A stretch of 35,055 bases of DNA from an uncultured Collinsella sp. (GCA_902491395.1 CABUHO010000023.1:1-35055), one strand, 5' to 3'. Positions 24,051-32,246 are shown, counted from the stretch's first letter. Program-made: numbers and translations. The notes: generated from the sequence alone by a model not told the origin.

Positions 24051-24995
24051 CTACGCGATGAAATTCTCCACCAGCGTAACCATGGAGTCCTTCTCGCTTG
24101 GGTCAGAGAGGGCAATCATGAGCGTCATGGCCGCGAGCGCGTTGCCCTCCACGCGGAGTCTTTCGCCGTTGCGCAGTATCCCGTTCTTGTCGAGGAAGTG
24201 AATGAAGAGCGCCGCTGCAGAGCGCTTGTTGCCATCCAAGAATGGATGGTCCTTCACTACGAGGTAGAGAAGGTTGGCGGCCTTTGCTTGAACGGAGGGA
24301 TATAGGTCTTGGTCGCCAAAGCCCTGATAGAGGGCGCTGATGATTCCGGCGAACTGGTTGTCCCGCTCTCGTCCGAACAGGGTGGACGACGAGTAGAACG
24401 GTAGGCTGCGGACGACTTCGAGGGCTTCGGTGTAACCGAGCTCCCAGTTGGGCTCGTTGCCCTGGGGCGCCTTCATCCTTCCCGTGTCGTATTCATCGAG
24501 CAGAGTCAGGCTCGGAAGGTACTTCTGTAGAATTTCTGCCGCACCGGAGAGTTCCGGAGTACTCGACCTCTCGAGGACCTTGAAGACCGTTCCGAGCGCC
24601 TCGAGTCTCTTTTGGTTGATGGAGTATCCCTGGAGTAGATGCTGCTTGAGCACGCCATTTGCCCACCGGCGGAAGTACACGCCCTGCTGAGACTTCACGC
24701 GGTAGCCAACCGAGATGATCATGTCGAGGTTGTAGTGCTCGACCTGACGTTTGACCGTTCTTGTTCCCTCTAAGCGAACTATTTCAAAAAATGAAATAGT
24801 TCGAATTCCGGCAAGCTCTTCCTTTGCTGCGGAATGAATGTGCTTGGAGATAGTCGGCACTCCGCGCCCGAACAACGTCGCCATCTGCTGCTGGGTTAGC
24901 CAGACCGTATCGCCGTCGACGCGCACGTCAAGGTGGACTGCGTGGTCGGGGTCCTCGTACAAAGCGATCTGCTGGCTTGCGTTGGAATTGTCCAT
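24051..24995 (-). CDS. RhuM-family protein fused to a Doc/Fic domain
   Basis: 314 residues. Residues 10-140 are RhuM-like: DTVWLTQQQMATLFGR (29-44) reads as a DNA-binding helix-turn-helix, followed by VEHYNLDMIISVGYRV (85-100) and FRRWAN. Residues 185-300 form a Doc/Fic domain with the catalytic motif HPFLDGNKRSA (250-260). That matches the Doc pattern HxFxDxNKR more than the Fic HPFxxGNGR. Doc phosphorylates EF-Tu; Fic enzymes AMPylate. In such fusions the N-terminal part probably places or represses the enzyme, so the antitoxin function may be built in. AAGGGG precedes the ATG. No separate antitoxin gene is adjacent. Confidence 0.82.
   Translation of the reverse strand: MDNSNASQQIALYEDPDHAVHLDVRVDGDTVWLTQQQMATLFGRGVPTISKHIHSAAKEELAGIRTISFFEIVRLEGTRTVKRQVEHYNLDMIISVGYRVKSQQGVYFRRWANGVLKQHLLQGYSINQKRLEALGTVFKVLERSSTPELSGAAEILQKYLPSLTLLDEYDTGRMKAPQGNEPNWELGYTEALEVVRSLPFYSSSTLFGRERDNQFAGIISALYQGFGDQDLYPSVQAKAANLLYLVVKDHPFLDGNKRSAAALFIHFLDKNGILRNGERLRVEGNALAAMTLMIALSDPSEKDSMVTLVENFIA
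24775..24803. repeat. Perfect 12-bp inverted repeat inside the RhuM-Doc gene
   Basis: CGAACTATTTCA (24775-24786) and TGAAATAGTTCG (24792-24803) around a loop AAAAA. Both arms are coding (around residues 64-73, RTISFFEIVR). It may simply follow the codons, or may form a hairpin in the mRNA. Confidence 0.45.
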
Positions 24996-25292
24996 GATGT
25001 ATGCCCCTTCGGTTTAGTCGACATGCTATGATCCGCACGCCGGAGGACGAGTGGTTTCAACATGCCGGTATTGCGTAGCTTCAACCGGCATCCCGCCGGT
25101 CAGTCGGCGTCGCGTGCGCCGGCTAAGCCAGGGTCGGGGCAGCGGGGATCCGCGGCGCCGGCGCTTCGTACCATTGGGGGCCTCCGAAGCGACTTTCACT
25201 CTGTCTTATTCTGGTAGATACAGTGTACCACGAAACGCGAACATGCGTACGTATTTCTGTTTAAATTTTAGCTGGACGCGGCGGTGTGTCGT
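24996..25292. other. Gene-poor region upstream of the small peptide gene
   Basis: No gene seen. It holds a hairpin with arms ATGCCGGT (25062-25069) and ACCGGCAT (25084-25091), and a GC-rich block around 25090-25170. AT-rich stretches near 25200-25270 could hold the promoter of the peptide gene, but no box pair is convincing. An antisense RNA for the peptide gene could start here; nothing proves it. Confidence 0.3.
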
Positions 25293-25351
25293 CCTCTGCC
25301 TTGTTCTCCGAAGCCAGCTGTATTCCGGGCCGCGGTTCTACAAGGCAGGGG
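25293..25351 (+). promoter_or_regulatory. Leader stem that buries the ribosome site of the small peptide gene
   Basis: CCTCTGCCTTG (25293-25303) can pair over 11 bp (one G-T pair) with CAAGGCAGGGG (25341-25351). The second arm contains most of the Shine-Dalgarno AGGGGG (25347-25352), seven bases before the ATG. Structures that hide the ribosome site are typical of type I toxin mRNAs. Confidence 0.5.
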
Positions 25352-25359
25352 GTAGTCAG

Positions 25360-25419
25360 ATGGATAGGATTATCCTTCTCCTACTTCTCTTGACCTTCCT
25401 GGTCATCCTGAGCAAGTAA
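25360..25419 (+). CDS. 19-residue hydrophobic peptide, candidate type I toxin
   Basis: Sequence: MDRIILLLLLLTFLVILSK. After a charged start (Asp2, Arg3) the peptide is one unbroken membrane-spanning stretch ending in Lys19. Size and layout resemble Ibs-type type I toxins of E. coli (18-19 residues, one helix, charged ends), which depolarise the membrane when not silenced by an antisense RNA. I see no true sequence homology beyond hydrophobicity. AGGGGG precedes the ATG at seven bases, and an 11-bp stem can hide it. It stands between a RhuM-Doc gene and a broken glycosyltransferase copy, in an island with other toxin systems. It could also be a chance short frame; the strong ribosome site argues against that. 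Confidence 0.45.
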   Translation: MDRIILLLLLLTFLVILSK

Positions 25420-25428
25420 TGGGCTTTA

Positions 25429-25881
25429 GTGGGTGCCAAGCTCTACTTTGCTGGCCATCTGGTTCAGCTAGCTGGCATTGTGGTCGGCGTGCGCGGCGCC
25501 CTTGCCCATGCCAACTGGGACTTTTCGGCAAAGCGCGAGGGATATCTTGCCCGTGCCGTGCACCCGGGCAACTTCAGCGCCGTTACGGGCGCCTGCCAGA
25601 TGGTCCGTCGCGACGTTTATGAACGGGTTGAAGGCTGCGACGAGAAGTTTGCCGTCGGTTTTAACGATGCGGATTTTTGCCTGCGCGTATGGGGGCTACC
25701 GCACCATCTTTACACCTTATGCTGAGCTGCACCACTACGAGTTCACTTCGCGCAGCAGGGAAGAGGCCAGCGAGGAAAAGCTGCGCCGTTGGAAGCGCGA
25801 GCAGGCACTGTTTATGCAGCACTGGCTGGAGTTCTTCTTGACGGGTGATCCGTGGCTGGGGCCGAACCTTAGCAGCGAGTG
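25429..25881 (+). pseudogene. Broken 3' copy of the two-domain glycosyltransferase gene
   Basis: About 150 residues closely matching the C-terminus of the protein at 19406-21892, from VGAKLYFA(D/G)HLVQ to GDPWLGPNLS. The reading frame breaks near 25689, where five bases are missing relative to the intact gene, so the segment GYRTIFTPYAELHHYEFTS continues in another frame. It has no start and no ribosome site and begins ten bases after the small peptide gene. Differences are spread along the whole length and many are silent, so it is an old copy, probably the end of a second glycosyltransferase gene whose front was replaced. Confidence 0.8.
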
Positions 25882-26080
25882 CGTGTATGGTGCGCTGAAA
25901 ATTACTGTGCTTGTTCTGGCTTGTTGCTAGGCGTAGCGCGCGTCCCGCCGGTTGAGAAGCTCGCAGTAGTTCGACACCGCCTCTACCTGCGGCGCCTGCT
26001 CCTGCGGCTCCTCCGGCTGCCCTTGCTGCCCTGCGGCTTACCATCCTACTCACCCACGTATGACTCCCGTGCCCCGAGCG

Positions 26081-26120
26081 GGCAAAAGGAAATGCCCACA
26101 ACGTCTCCGTTGCGGGCATT
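26081..26120 (-). terminator. Rho-independent terminator of the SIR2-HerA operon
   Basis: Stem AATGCCC/GGGCATT plus CAAC/GTTG with one mismatch (26091-26120), loop of six. On the minus strand TTTCCTTTT follows, 24 nt beyond the herA stop codon. Confidence 0.7.
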
Positions 26121-26143
26121 CTCCGGGCCGGCCACAAATAGCT

Positions 26144-27976
26144 TTATCGAATCCGATTGCTCTTCATCATCCGGATCGTTGGCGTCTCGTCGGCAAAGTC
26201 ATCGTCTATCTGTAGTTCAAGGGGCACCGTAATGGAGCTTCCCAGCGCGGTCGCGGTTCCCGGGGCGAATGCGGGAAGGCGCATGACCTGGCCATTTGAT
26301 ATGGAAGGGACATTGCGGCGAACGTAATCGAGGTCGTAAGAGTTCTGGATGCGGTGGATTATGAAGGCTCCCGTCTGAGAGAGTACGACGCGGGAAAGCT
26401 CGCTGGGGATTTGGCTGATGACGGTAAGGTAAATACCAAACTTGCGGCCCTCCCGTGCAATTCGATTGAACACTGAGTCGTCTGTCAGGTCTGCATCCCT
26501 GATATAGCGATGCGCCTCGTCAAAAATGAGATAGACGGGTGTTGAGGAACCTCTTCCCGCATCTAGACTAGCCTGAAAGAGTGTACGCGCAACGTAGTGG
26601 GAGAACAACTTCAGTCCCGACTCGTCGATTATCTGAGAGACGTCTAGCACAAGAATGCCACGCCACTTGTTTAAGAGGGCTGCAATTGACTCGCCCCGCT
26701 CAAGTGAGAAGAGGTCATGCGAATACCTTTCCCTAAGGTTTCTAAGCTGAGTAACCAGCCCCTCTGAATACGACCTTATCTGACGGTTGCCCCGCACTTC
26801 TTCTTCATCGAACACGAAGTCAAGCGCATCGACGACGTCAGAGATTGAGACCTCCCTTTCGGGTTTCTCGTAGCTGCACAAGATGCGCTCGACATTGGGA
26901 AGGCCGTTGGACATGTATTCATCCTCGATGAACTCCTTCAAAAGGGACTCAAGCCCTTCGACGACATCTTTCGATATGTTTCCGTAATCCAAATTGAAGG
27001 ACGCTAGCAAATTGTGAGCAGTCCGAGCACGAGAGTGGGGCTCAGATCGTTGTTCGCGAATCGCGTCAAGGTCTTTCTCGATCGGCTGGTAATACTTTGA
27101 GACCTGAAACTTCCTCGCTGCGTGGCTATCGATGCTCGTGTCCCGAATTGCGGTATATGCGAAGGCTGCAAATAGCTTCTTCTTGCCCTCCTCGTTGAGG
27201 TGGGAGTATCTCACGGCCCTCTCAAGCAGAGGTTTCTGGATGCGTCGCGAGGGGTCGAGAATAGCTGACCAGTCATCCATCGACAACTCTCCAGGCGCGA
27301 GGTGGTACTCATCGGCATCGATTCGTCTCGTGCAGCCGTAACCGCCGCGCGTGAGAAAGTCATAATCACCGTGCAGGTCGAAGACGATGAATCGGGGCTC
27401 TGCATCGAACGCGTTCTCGGCATCTAAGAGCGACGCTACTCTATCAAGCAGGAGCCGCGCGGTTGAGGACTTTCCCGAGCCGGTATTACCGAGAATAGCG
27501 AGATGACCAGAGAACAGAGAATCGATATCAAAAGTGGGTCTTACCGAATCGTATCCAGCGAGAGACCCAATCTCGACTCCTTCCCGTACGCAAAAGACCT
27601 TCTTGAGGATTGATTCATCGCAAGCGTAGACATTGGAACCGACCATAGGGAGGTCTACTACGCCGGGAACGTAGGTAGACTTCTCAATCTCCCCAATGGG
27701 GGTGGCTGTGAAGATGTAGCTCGTACTAAACCTCGACGACGGCTGGTCGGAATACGGTCTCTCGGCCTCTTCTGCGGAAACCACGCGGAAGATAACCTTG
27801 GTAGATATGGAGAGGTAGGCGAAGAGGTACTGGTTGAGCCCGTTCAAATGCCTGGGCTCGCCATTGAGCATACGATCGGAAAAGTCGGAACGCGACGCGC
27901 GGAGCCTTATCTTCTCTTGGTCCATGTAGCAAATAGTGCCTATCAGCCAACCCGGCTTGGGGACTCCGTTATTCAT
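26144..27976 (-). CDS. HerA-family ATPase of a SIR2-HerA defence system
   Basis: 610 residues from the ATG at 27976. Residues 1-140 should form the HAS-barrel. Walker A is ILGNTGSGKSST (161-172, Lys169), FIVFDLHGDYDF (196-207) follows, Walker B is VYLIFDEAHRYI (481-492), and NRIAREGRKFGIYL (504-517) is the HerA hallmark before the sensor region. HerA proteins are hexameric DNA translocases. In SIR2-HerA anti-phage systems the hexamer holds SIR2 subunits, and the complex destroys NAD+ (and DNA in some cases) after infection. The start overlaps the SIR2 gene by 8 nt. The frame is open 81 codons further up, but that part lies inside the SIR2 gene and is unlike the family. Confidence 0.88.
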   Translation of the reverse strand: MNNGVPKPGWLIGTICYMDQEKIRLRASRSDFSDRMLNGEPRHLNGLNQYLFAYLSISTKVIFRVVSAEEAERPYSDQPSSRFSTSYIFTATPIGEIEKSTYVPGVVDLPMVGSNVYACDESILKKVFCVREGVEIGSLAGYDSVRPTFDIDSLFSGHLAILGNTGSGKSSTARLLLDRVASLLDAENAFDAEPRFIVFDLHGDYDFLTRGGYGCTRRIDADEYHLAPGELSMDDWSAILDPSRRIQKPLLERAVRYSHLNEEGKKKLFAAFAYTAIRDTSIDSHAARKFQVSKYYQPIEKDLDAIREQRSEPHSRARTAHNLLASFNLDYGNISKDVVEGLESLLKEFIEDEYMSNGLPNVERILCSYEKPEREVSISDVVDALDFVFDEEEVRGNRQIRSYSEGLVTQLRNLRERYSHDLFSLERGESIAALLNKWRGILVLDVSQIIDESGLKLFSHYVARTLFQASLDAGRGSSTPVYLIFDEAHRYIRDADLTDDSVFNRIAREGRKFGIYLTVISQIPSELSRVVLSQTGAFIIHRIQNSYDLDYVRRNVPSISNGQVMRLPAFAPGTATALGSSITVPLELQIDDDFADETPTIRMMKSNRIR

Positions 27977-29243
27977 TCCCGTCACCAAGCCCCAGAGATC
28001 CAGATGCAGCATCGTCTCCGAAGGTGATTTCAGGCCCGATAAAGTCAGCGAATTCCGAGAAATACAGCGGACGCTTGGGCTTCGGATCCCTTTCGCTTGG
28101 ATATACGAAATAGGCGTTCGCGCCACCTGCTCTGTCGTAGAAATCCCGTGTGGGGGAACCAATATCGGTCTCTGCTGGGTTGCCGACGAAGGCGAGAAGA
28201 GTGAAGTCAGGCCTCGCAAGAGCCTGCCTGATTAGGTTCGATATATGCGAGTCTGCAAAGCTGAATCCGCACGTCAGAAGAACGGTGTTGGGAACGGCGA
28301 GGATGTTTACGAACTCGCGAAACATATCGCTATAAGGAGTGCCTTGCGTTAGGGCATATTTGGAAGTCATCGGGGCAATAAGCTGTTTGTCGCCTTGGTA
28401 TTCGTCGGCGATGTCGGGAAACTTTGGGGCCCTTACGACGTTACCGTCATAGACCCTCCAGTTGATGGAGCCGTGCATCTTGTAAAGGCGGAAGAAGGGG
28501 TTCACCGGTTCGTAGTGGTCTCTGAACCTCTCATCGAGGTCAATCGGCCTGCGATGGTATTCCCGCGGGCTGAATGTGGGCATCAGCGCGTTCGAGAACC
28601 CGTCGACATAGGCGTAGTCGCTCGATTCAAGGGCCATCTCATGGAATAGGTCGCAGTTCGTGGTGAAGAGGTTGACAACATCGAAGGCAGCCTGCCCTCC
28701 GCGCGCAAGAATCTGGCGGGATATACCAAGTCCCTGAACGAATCTGCGGTAGCTATCGAGGACGTCTGAGTGTTCTGTGTTGTATTCTATATCGACGGAC
28801 TCGAGAAAGGCCTTGCGAACTGCATCGGAAACCCTCTTGTCTTCATCGGCGCTATCTAGAGAGCCCTCGATGCGCTGACTCAGCCACGAAAGGAGGTTCT
28901 CGATGTTCGAGTACTTCGCAGGGTCTTCGTTATCTCGACGTGCAATTTTGGTTATTCGACTTTCCAGAAGGGTAGATAGCTCGGGATCTTTGAGCTTGAG
29001 GTCCGCTCGCATGTTCCTGAAGGTTTCACCCATCAGGGGAATAGCCGGAGTAGATGCGCCTGAGCCGATAAGCGTGGCCAGGTTGATCGACCTGGAAAGA
29101 ATGCCTTGGACAAAATGTCGGGCTTCCGAGGCGTTTACCTCACGCCTTGTTGCACCCCTCTGCAAGATAAAAAGGGATGTGGGGGATTCCTCCTGCACAT
29201 CGGAGGGTGCGTCATCCGGTATATTCATCGCGTTGTCAGACAT
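27969..29243 (-). CDS. SIR2-domain protein, NADase-type effector of a SIR2-HerA system
   Basis: 424 residues. The NAD-binding fold is seen as LIGSGAST (58-65), LFTTNCDLFHEMA (192-204), YKMHGSINWRV (254-264, His257 as the catalytic residue) and LTCGFSFADSHISNLI (323-338). These are the landmarks of the SIR2_2 group found in phage defence (ThsA, DSR, SIR2-HerA), where the enzyme breaks NAD+ rather than removing acetyl groups. The first 35 residues are acidic and probably flexible. Start at 29243 with AGGGAG upstream. It is the first gene of the two-gene operon, with an 8-nt overlap into herA, consistent with fixed subunit ratio. Confidence 0.88.
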   Translation of the reverse strand: MSDNAMNIPDDAPSDVQEESPTSLFILQRGATRREVNASEARHFVQGILSRSINLATLIGSGASTPAIPLMGETFRNMRADLKLKDPELSTLLESRITKIARRDNEDPAKYSNIENLLSWLSQRIEGSLDSADEDKRVSDAVRKAFLESVDIEYNTEHSDVLDSYRRFVQGLGISRQILARGGQAAFDVVNLFTTNCDLFHEMALESSDYAYVDGFSNALMPTFSPREYHRRPIDLDERFRDHYEPVNPFFRLYKMHGSINWRVYDGNVVRAPKFPDIADEYQGDKQLIAPMTSKYALTQGTPYSDMFREFVNILAVPNTVLLTCGFSFADSHISNLIRQALARPDFTLLAFVGNPAETDIGSPTRDFYDRAGGANAYFVYPSERDPKPKRPLYFSEFADFIGPEITFGDDAASGSLGLGDGNE

Positions 29244-29253
29244 GGTGTGCTCC

Positions 29254-29496
29254 CTATAAACTCAAAAACCTCTGCTCGAACGCGCCCGGGAACTGGAACA
29301 TTCGCTCCTTGCCCCAGATACTCACCCACGTCATCACCACGCCGTCGTTGCAGACGTACTTGGTGTCCGCTGACGGCTCGATCCACTTACTCATGTCGTC
29401 TTCCGTCGCGTCGGGGTCATCGTCGTTGCGACCCTTGTACCCGCGCTCTGCAACTGCGTAACGTTCGAGGGACGGGAATCTTCTGGGATCGCCTAA
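29254..29496 (-). pseudogene. Possible gene remnant upstream of the SIR2 gene
   Basis: Open minus-strand frame ending 10 nt before the SIR2 start. The residues look protein-like: LERYAVAERGYKGRNDDDPD, then MSKWIEPSADTKYVC and WGKERMFQFPGAFEQRFLSL. A 46-residue version starting at 29394 has a GGAAG ribosome site. I do not recognise the family. The frame is closed upstream by a TAG at 29497-29499, suggesting a truncated gene; it could also be a small leading gene of the defence operon. Confidence 0.3.
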
Positions 29497-29550
29497 CTAT
29501 TCCGTCGCCGTGTATCATGTCCCTGTAAGCGGACTCGATAGGATTCATCC

Positions 29551-29967
29551 GTGCACGCCAGCGATGCCCTCATACAGACGGTCGCGACCGTCTGGGTTCC
29601 CATAACCCACATCGGGCCGGCCCTGGGCAAGGTCCCCAACTACATCAACAACTTGATCTCGCGCGGGCCGACTCCGCGCTGCGACACCATGGCCGCCATG
29701 CTCGGCGTCCGTGGCTACGCTCTCTGCGTGATCCTGCGCGAAGATGTCCCCGAGACGGTACTGTTTATTGATTATGGATTATCGTCATCGGGTACAATCG
29801 AAGAGCCTTTATACAAACAGGAAGGGTATCTATGCAGCTTTCTGAGCAGCTTCTTCATACGACGATACGAATTGAAGCATCGCTTCCCTCAGGAGAGTGC
29901 TCGGTTGGAACTGGTTTCTTTTTCAAATTCTGCGATGACGGCAAGACATTTGTTCCTGCCGTCGTGA
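29551..29967 (+). CDS. Small helix-turn-helix-like protein
   Basis: 138 residues from a GTG at 29551 with TAGGAT upstream. Residues 18-55 (IGPALGKVPNYINNLISRG followed by MAAMLGVRGYALCVI) read like an Xre-type helix-turn-helix: a helix, a turn, a recognition helix ending in SRG, and the hydrophobic MLGV stretch. The tail beyond about residue 95 overlaps the start of the protease gene in another frame and looks noncoding, so the original stop may have been lost. The promoter and first 45 codons of the protease gene lie inside this frame. It may regulate the protease or the divergent SIR2 operon (inference). Confidence 0.45.
   Translation: MHASDALIQTVATVWVPITHIGPALGKVPNYINNLISRGPTPRCDTMAAMLGVRGYALCVILREDVPETVLFIDYGLSSSGTIEEPLYKQEGYLCSFLSSFFIRRYELKHRFPQESARLELVSFSNSAMTARHLFLPS
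29793..29798 (+). promoter_or_regulatory. -10 box of the protease gene
   Basis: TACAAT, 33 nt before the ATG at 29832. TTGATT lies 19 nt upstream. It is inside the helix-turn-helix frame, so the protease can be transcribed on its own. Confidence 0.45.
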
Positions 29968-30647
29968 CCAACAAACATGTGGTCAAGGGCGGATATGAAT
30001 ACCGGGTCATCTTCTCGCGAGCCGACGAGAACGGCAACTTGCTCAATATAAACGAGCGGCTGACCATGCGTGGCTCGGACAGCGATTGGATTTCGCATCC
30101 AGACGAGAACGTGGACTTGTGTGTACTGCCTATTGGCCCTGCTCTCAACGGTTTTATCCAGGCGGGTAAGCATCTGCTCACTATACCGCTCAGTCTGGAG
30201 CTGCTTCCGACGAAGACGCTGATTAAAGACATGGGCTGCATGGAAGAAGTGACCATGATCGGGTACCCCAACGGCATCTGGGACGAGGCCAACAACTTGC
30301 CAATCGTGCGCAGGGGAATCACGGCGACTCCCTACAGATACGATTATCGGGGCGAGAAGGAATTCTTAGTGGACATGGCTTGCTACCCGGGTTCAAGCGG
30401 TTCCCCTGTCTTCCTGTACAACGAGGGAACCTATCTCGAGAATGGCGCGGTCGTCGTGGGAAGCAGACTCTATCTGTTGGGCATTCTACGCGCTGTTCCC
30501 ATTAGAAACGTTCTCGGTGATATCACCGTATCTACGATTGCTCACGTAAACGTTCAAGACATGTTGAACTTGGGCATCGTCATCAAGTCCGAACGCCTGA
30601 AAGACTTCGACCCAATCTTGAGAGAGCGCTTGAGTGTTCCAGAATAA
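29832..30647 (+). CDS. Stand-alone trypsin-like serine protease
   Basis: 271 residues. The catalytic triad is visible: His49 in VVTNKHVV, Asp95 in NVDLCVLPI and Ser189 in YPGSSGSPVF. The set matches the trypsin-like peptidase domain group (PF13365 type). There is no signal peptide, membrane segment or PDZ domain, so it should act in the cytoplasm. AGGAAGGG precedes the ATG. Proteases of this type occur alone or fused to sensor modules in bacterial defence islands; its position beside SIR2-HerA fits this, but no partner domain is present. The 70 residues after the serine include a second conserved block, GSRLYLLGIL. Target unknown. Confidence 0.82.
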   Translation: MQLSEQLLHTTIRIEASLPSGECSVGTGFFFKFCDDGKTFVPAVVTNKHVVKGGYEYRVIFSRADENGNLLNINERLTMRGSDSDWISHPDENVDLCVLPIGPALNGFIQAGKHLLTIPLSLELLPTKTLIKDMGCMEEVTMIGYPNGIWDEANNLPIVRRGITATPYRYDYRGEKEFLVDMACYPGSSGSPVFLYNEGTYLENGAVVVGSRLYLLGILRAVPIRNVLGDITVSTIAHVNVQDMLNLGIVIKSERLKDFDPILRERLSVPE

Positions 30648-30952
30648 TATTTAGGTCGCCCGCCGCACGTGGCGTTGGCGCACCCGAGCGCTGCGGGCCT
30701 CGGTAGTCCGCGCCGAGTGCCGTCACCCGGCCTGTAGTGACCCTCACGTCATCGGTATGCCCGCGCCCCGGCCCTTCGCACACGGGTATGTCAGCGCCGC
30801 GGCCGGCGGGCGGCCAGCTGCCGGCCCGTTCGAAGCCCTACCTGAGTAGCTCGTTTGACCTGTATCGTTTTTTTCGGACACGCAGGCTGGAAGGACCGCG
30901 ACACCGCGGTGCCTTAGACTGCATGTGGGCTGATAAACGAAAGGATTGCCGA
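30648..30952. other. GC-rich intergenic region, left flank of the IS remnant
   Basis: No gene seen. Several GC-rich inverted repeats are present, for example GTCAC/GTGAC around 30722-30741 and GCCGGC repeats near 30803-30825. The left end of the IS3-family element probably lies around 30868, where TTTTTTCGGACACG begins, but I cannot identify a matching inverted repeat at the right end. Confidence 0.3.
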
Positions 30953-32190
30953 ATGGTCGCCAATCAGAAGAAGTACACCGACGGGATCAGGCGGGAGACC
31001 GCCGACTACGTCATCTCGACAGGGTGCCCATAGCCCAGGCCTGCGACGAGCTCGGGCTCAACGCCAAGACGGTTAACGACTGGGCGCTCAAGCGCCGGCG
31101 CGAGCTCTCCGGCGAGCCCGACCCGAGAGCCGAGGACCGCGAGCTGCGCGAGGCCAAGAAGCGAATATGCGAGCTCAAGATGGAGAATGCGTTCCTAAAA
31201 AAGCCGCTGCCTTCTTCGCCAAAGAGAAGCACTCTAGCCAAGTGCGGGCTCGTGTTGCCGGAGAAAGGTAGCTTCGCGCTGACCATGATGGCCGGGGTGC
31301 TGGGGGGTGAGAAGGTCGGGCTACTGGAGTTGGGCATCGAACGGCTGCCCTGAGGACGACTGGTCCGAGGTCCACGACGCCGTGCGGCGCGTGTGGCTCG
31401 ATCCGACAGGCGCTTCGAGGCCCGCTTCATGAGGTGCTTCCTGTCCGACGTGCCTCGGGGCACGACCCTCTACTGCGCCAGCAAGGGCCGGTACGGCTCG
31501 CGCTAGATGAACGCGTCGCTCGATGGGTTGGCGTCGCCGCCACCCGCCGCCGTCAGCCGTCGCCGGGCCTTCCACATCATGAGGGGGAACGGCCTGGTCA
31601 GCGCATACGGCAGGAAGAGGTTCAAGGTGCACCCCGGGGCGGTCAACGAGGCCGACGTGCCCAACGTCGTCGCGCGCGGCTTCGGCGGCAGGGCGCCGCG
31701 CACCCATATATGCAGCGACCTGACCTACGTGCGCGTCGGGGCCTCGTGGAACTACGTCTGCCTGCTCGTCGACCCCTGCAACAGGGAGATCGTCGGCCAC
31801 TCCGCCGGGCCCAGGAAGGACGCCCGGCTGGTCAAGTCGGCGTTCGCGACGCCCTCCATCCCGATCCCGGACATCGAGGTGTTCCGCATGGGCCGCGGCA
31901 GCGAGTTCGACAACGCCGAGATCGACCTGATGCTCGAGGCCTTCGGCATTGAGAGGTCGCTGTCGGCCAAGGGCTGCCCCTACGACAACGCCGTCGACGA
32001 GTCGACCAACAGGATACTGAAGGCCGGGCTCGTCCACCGCGAGACGTTCGGCACGACGCGCGAGCTCCGGGCCAAGCTCTCGGACTACGTGCACCGGTGC
32101 AACAACTTCAGGATCCACTCGACGCTGGGCTACATGTCGCCGGTCGAGTTCCGGAAGGCGGGGCTGTCCCTCCCGGAATCGTCCAAATAG
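30953..32190 (+). pseudogene. Decayed IS3-family transposase (orfA and orfB)
   Basis: OrfA begins at 30953 (KKYTDGIRRETADYV) but loses frame near 31020, where one base is missing; IAQACDELGLNAKTVNDWAL then follows as the helix-turn-helix. The AAAAAAG run at 31197-31203 has the sequence of the programmed frameshift site of IS3 elements. The front of orfB (31240-31500) is shattered by shifts, and a TAG stands at 31504. The rest (31507-32190) is the DDE integrase core. SDLTYVRV keeps the first Asp, but the second site reads FRMGRGSEF where the family has an Asp-Arg-Gly, so the catalytic Asp is replaced by Gly. Not active. Confidence 0.85.
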
Positions 32191-32222
32191 GTGTTGCCAA
32201 TCCAACCGCCTCTTTGATTATC

Positions 32223-32246
32223 AGCCGGGGCTATCTCGGCTTTTTT
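32223..32246 (+). terminator. Rho-independent terminator
   Basis: AGCCG/CGGCT stem with a nine-base loop, followed directly by six T. The gene it once served is not intact; it now stops any transcript leaving the IS remnant. Confidence 0.6.

Noticed and set aside
25927..26037. Short minus-strand frame ending NYCELLNRRDARYA
   Set aside because: Looks protein-like and might be the end of an old gene, but it is only 36 codons, closed by a stop upstream, and I recognise no family.
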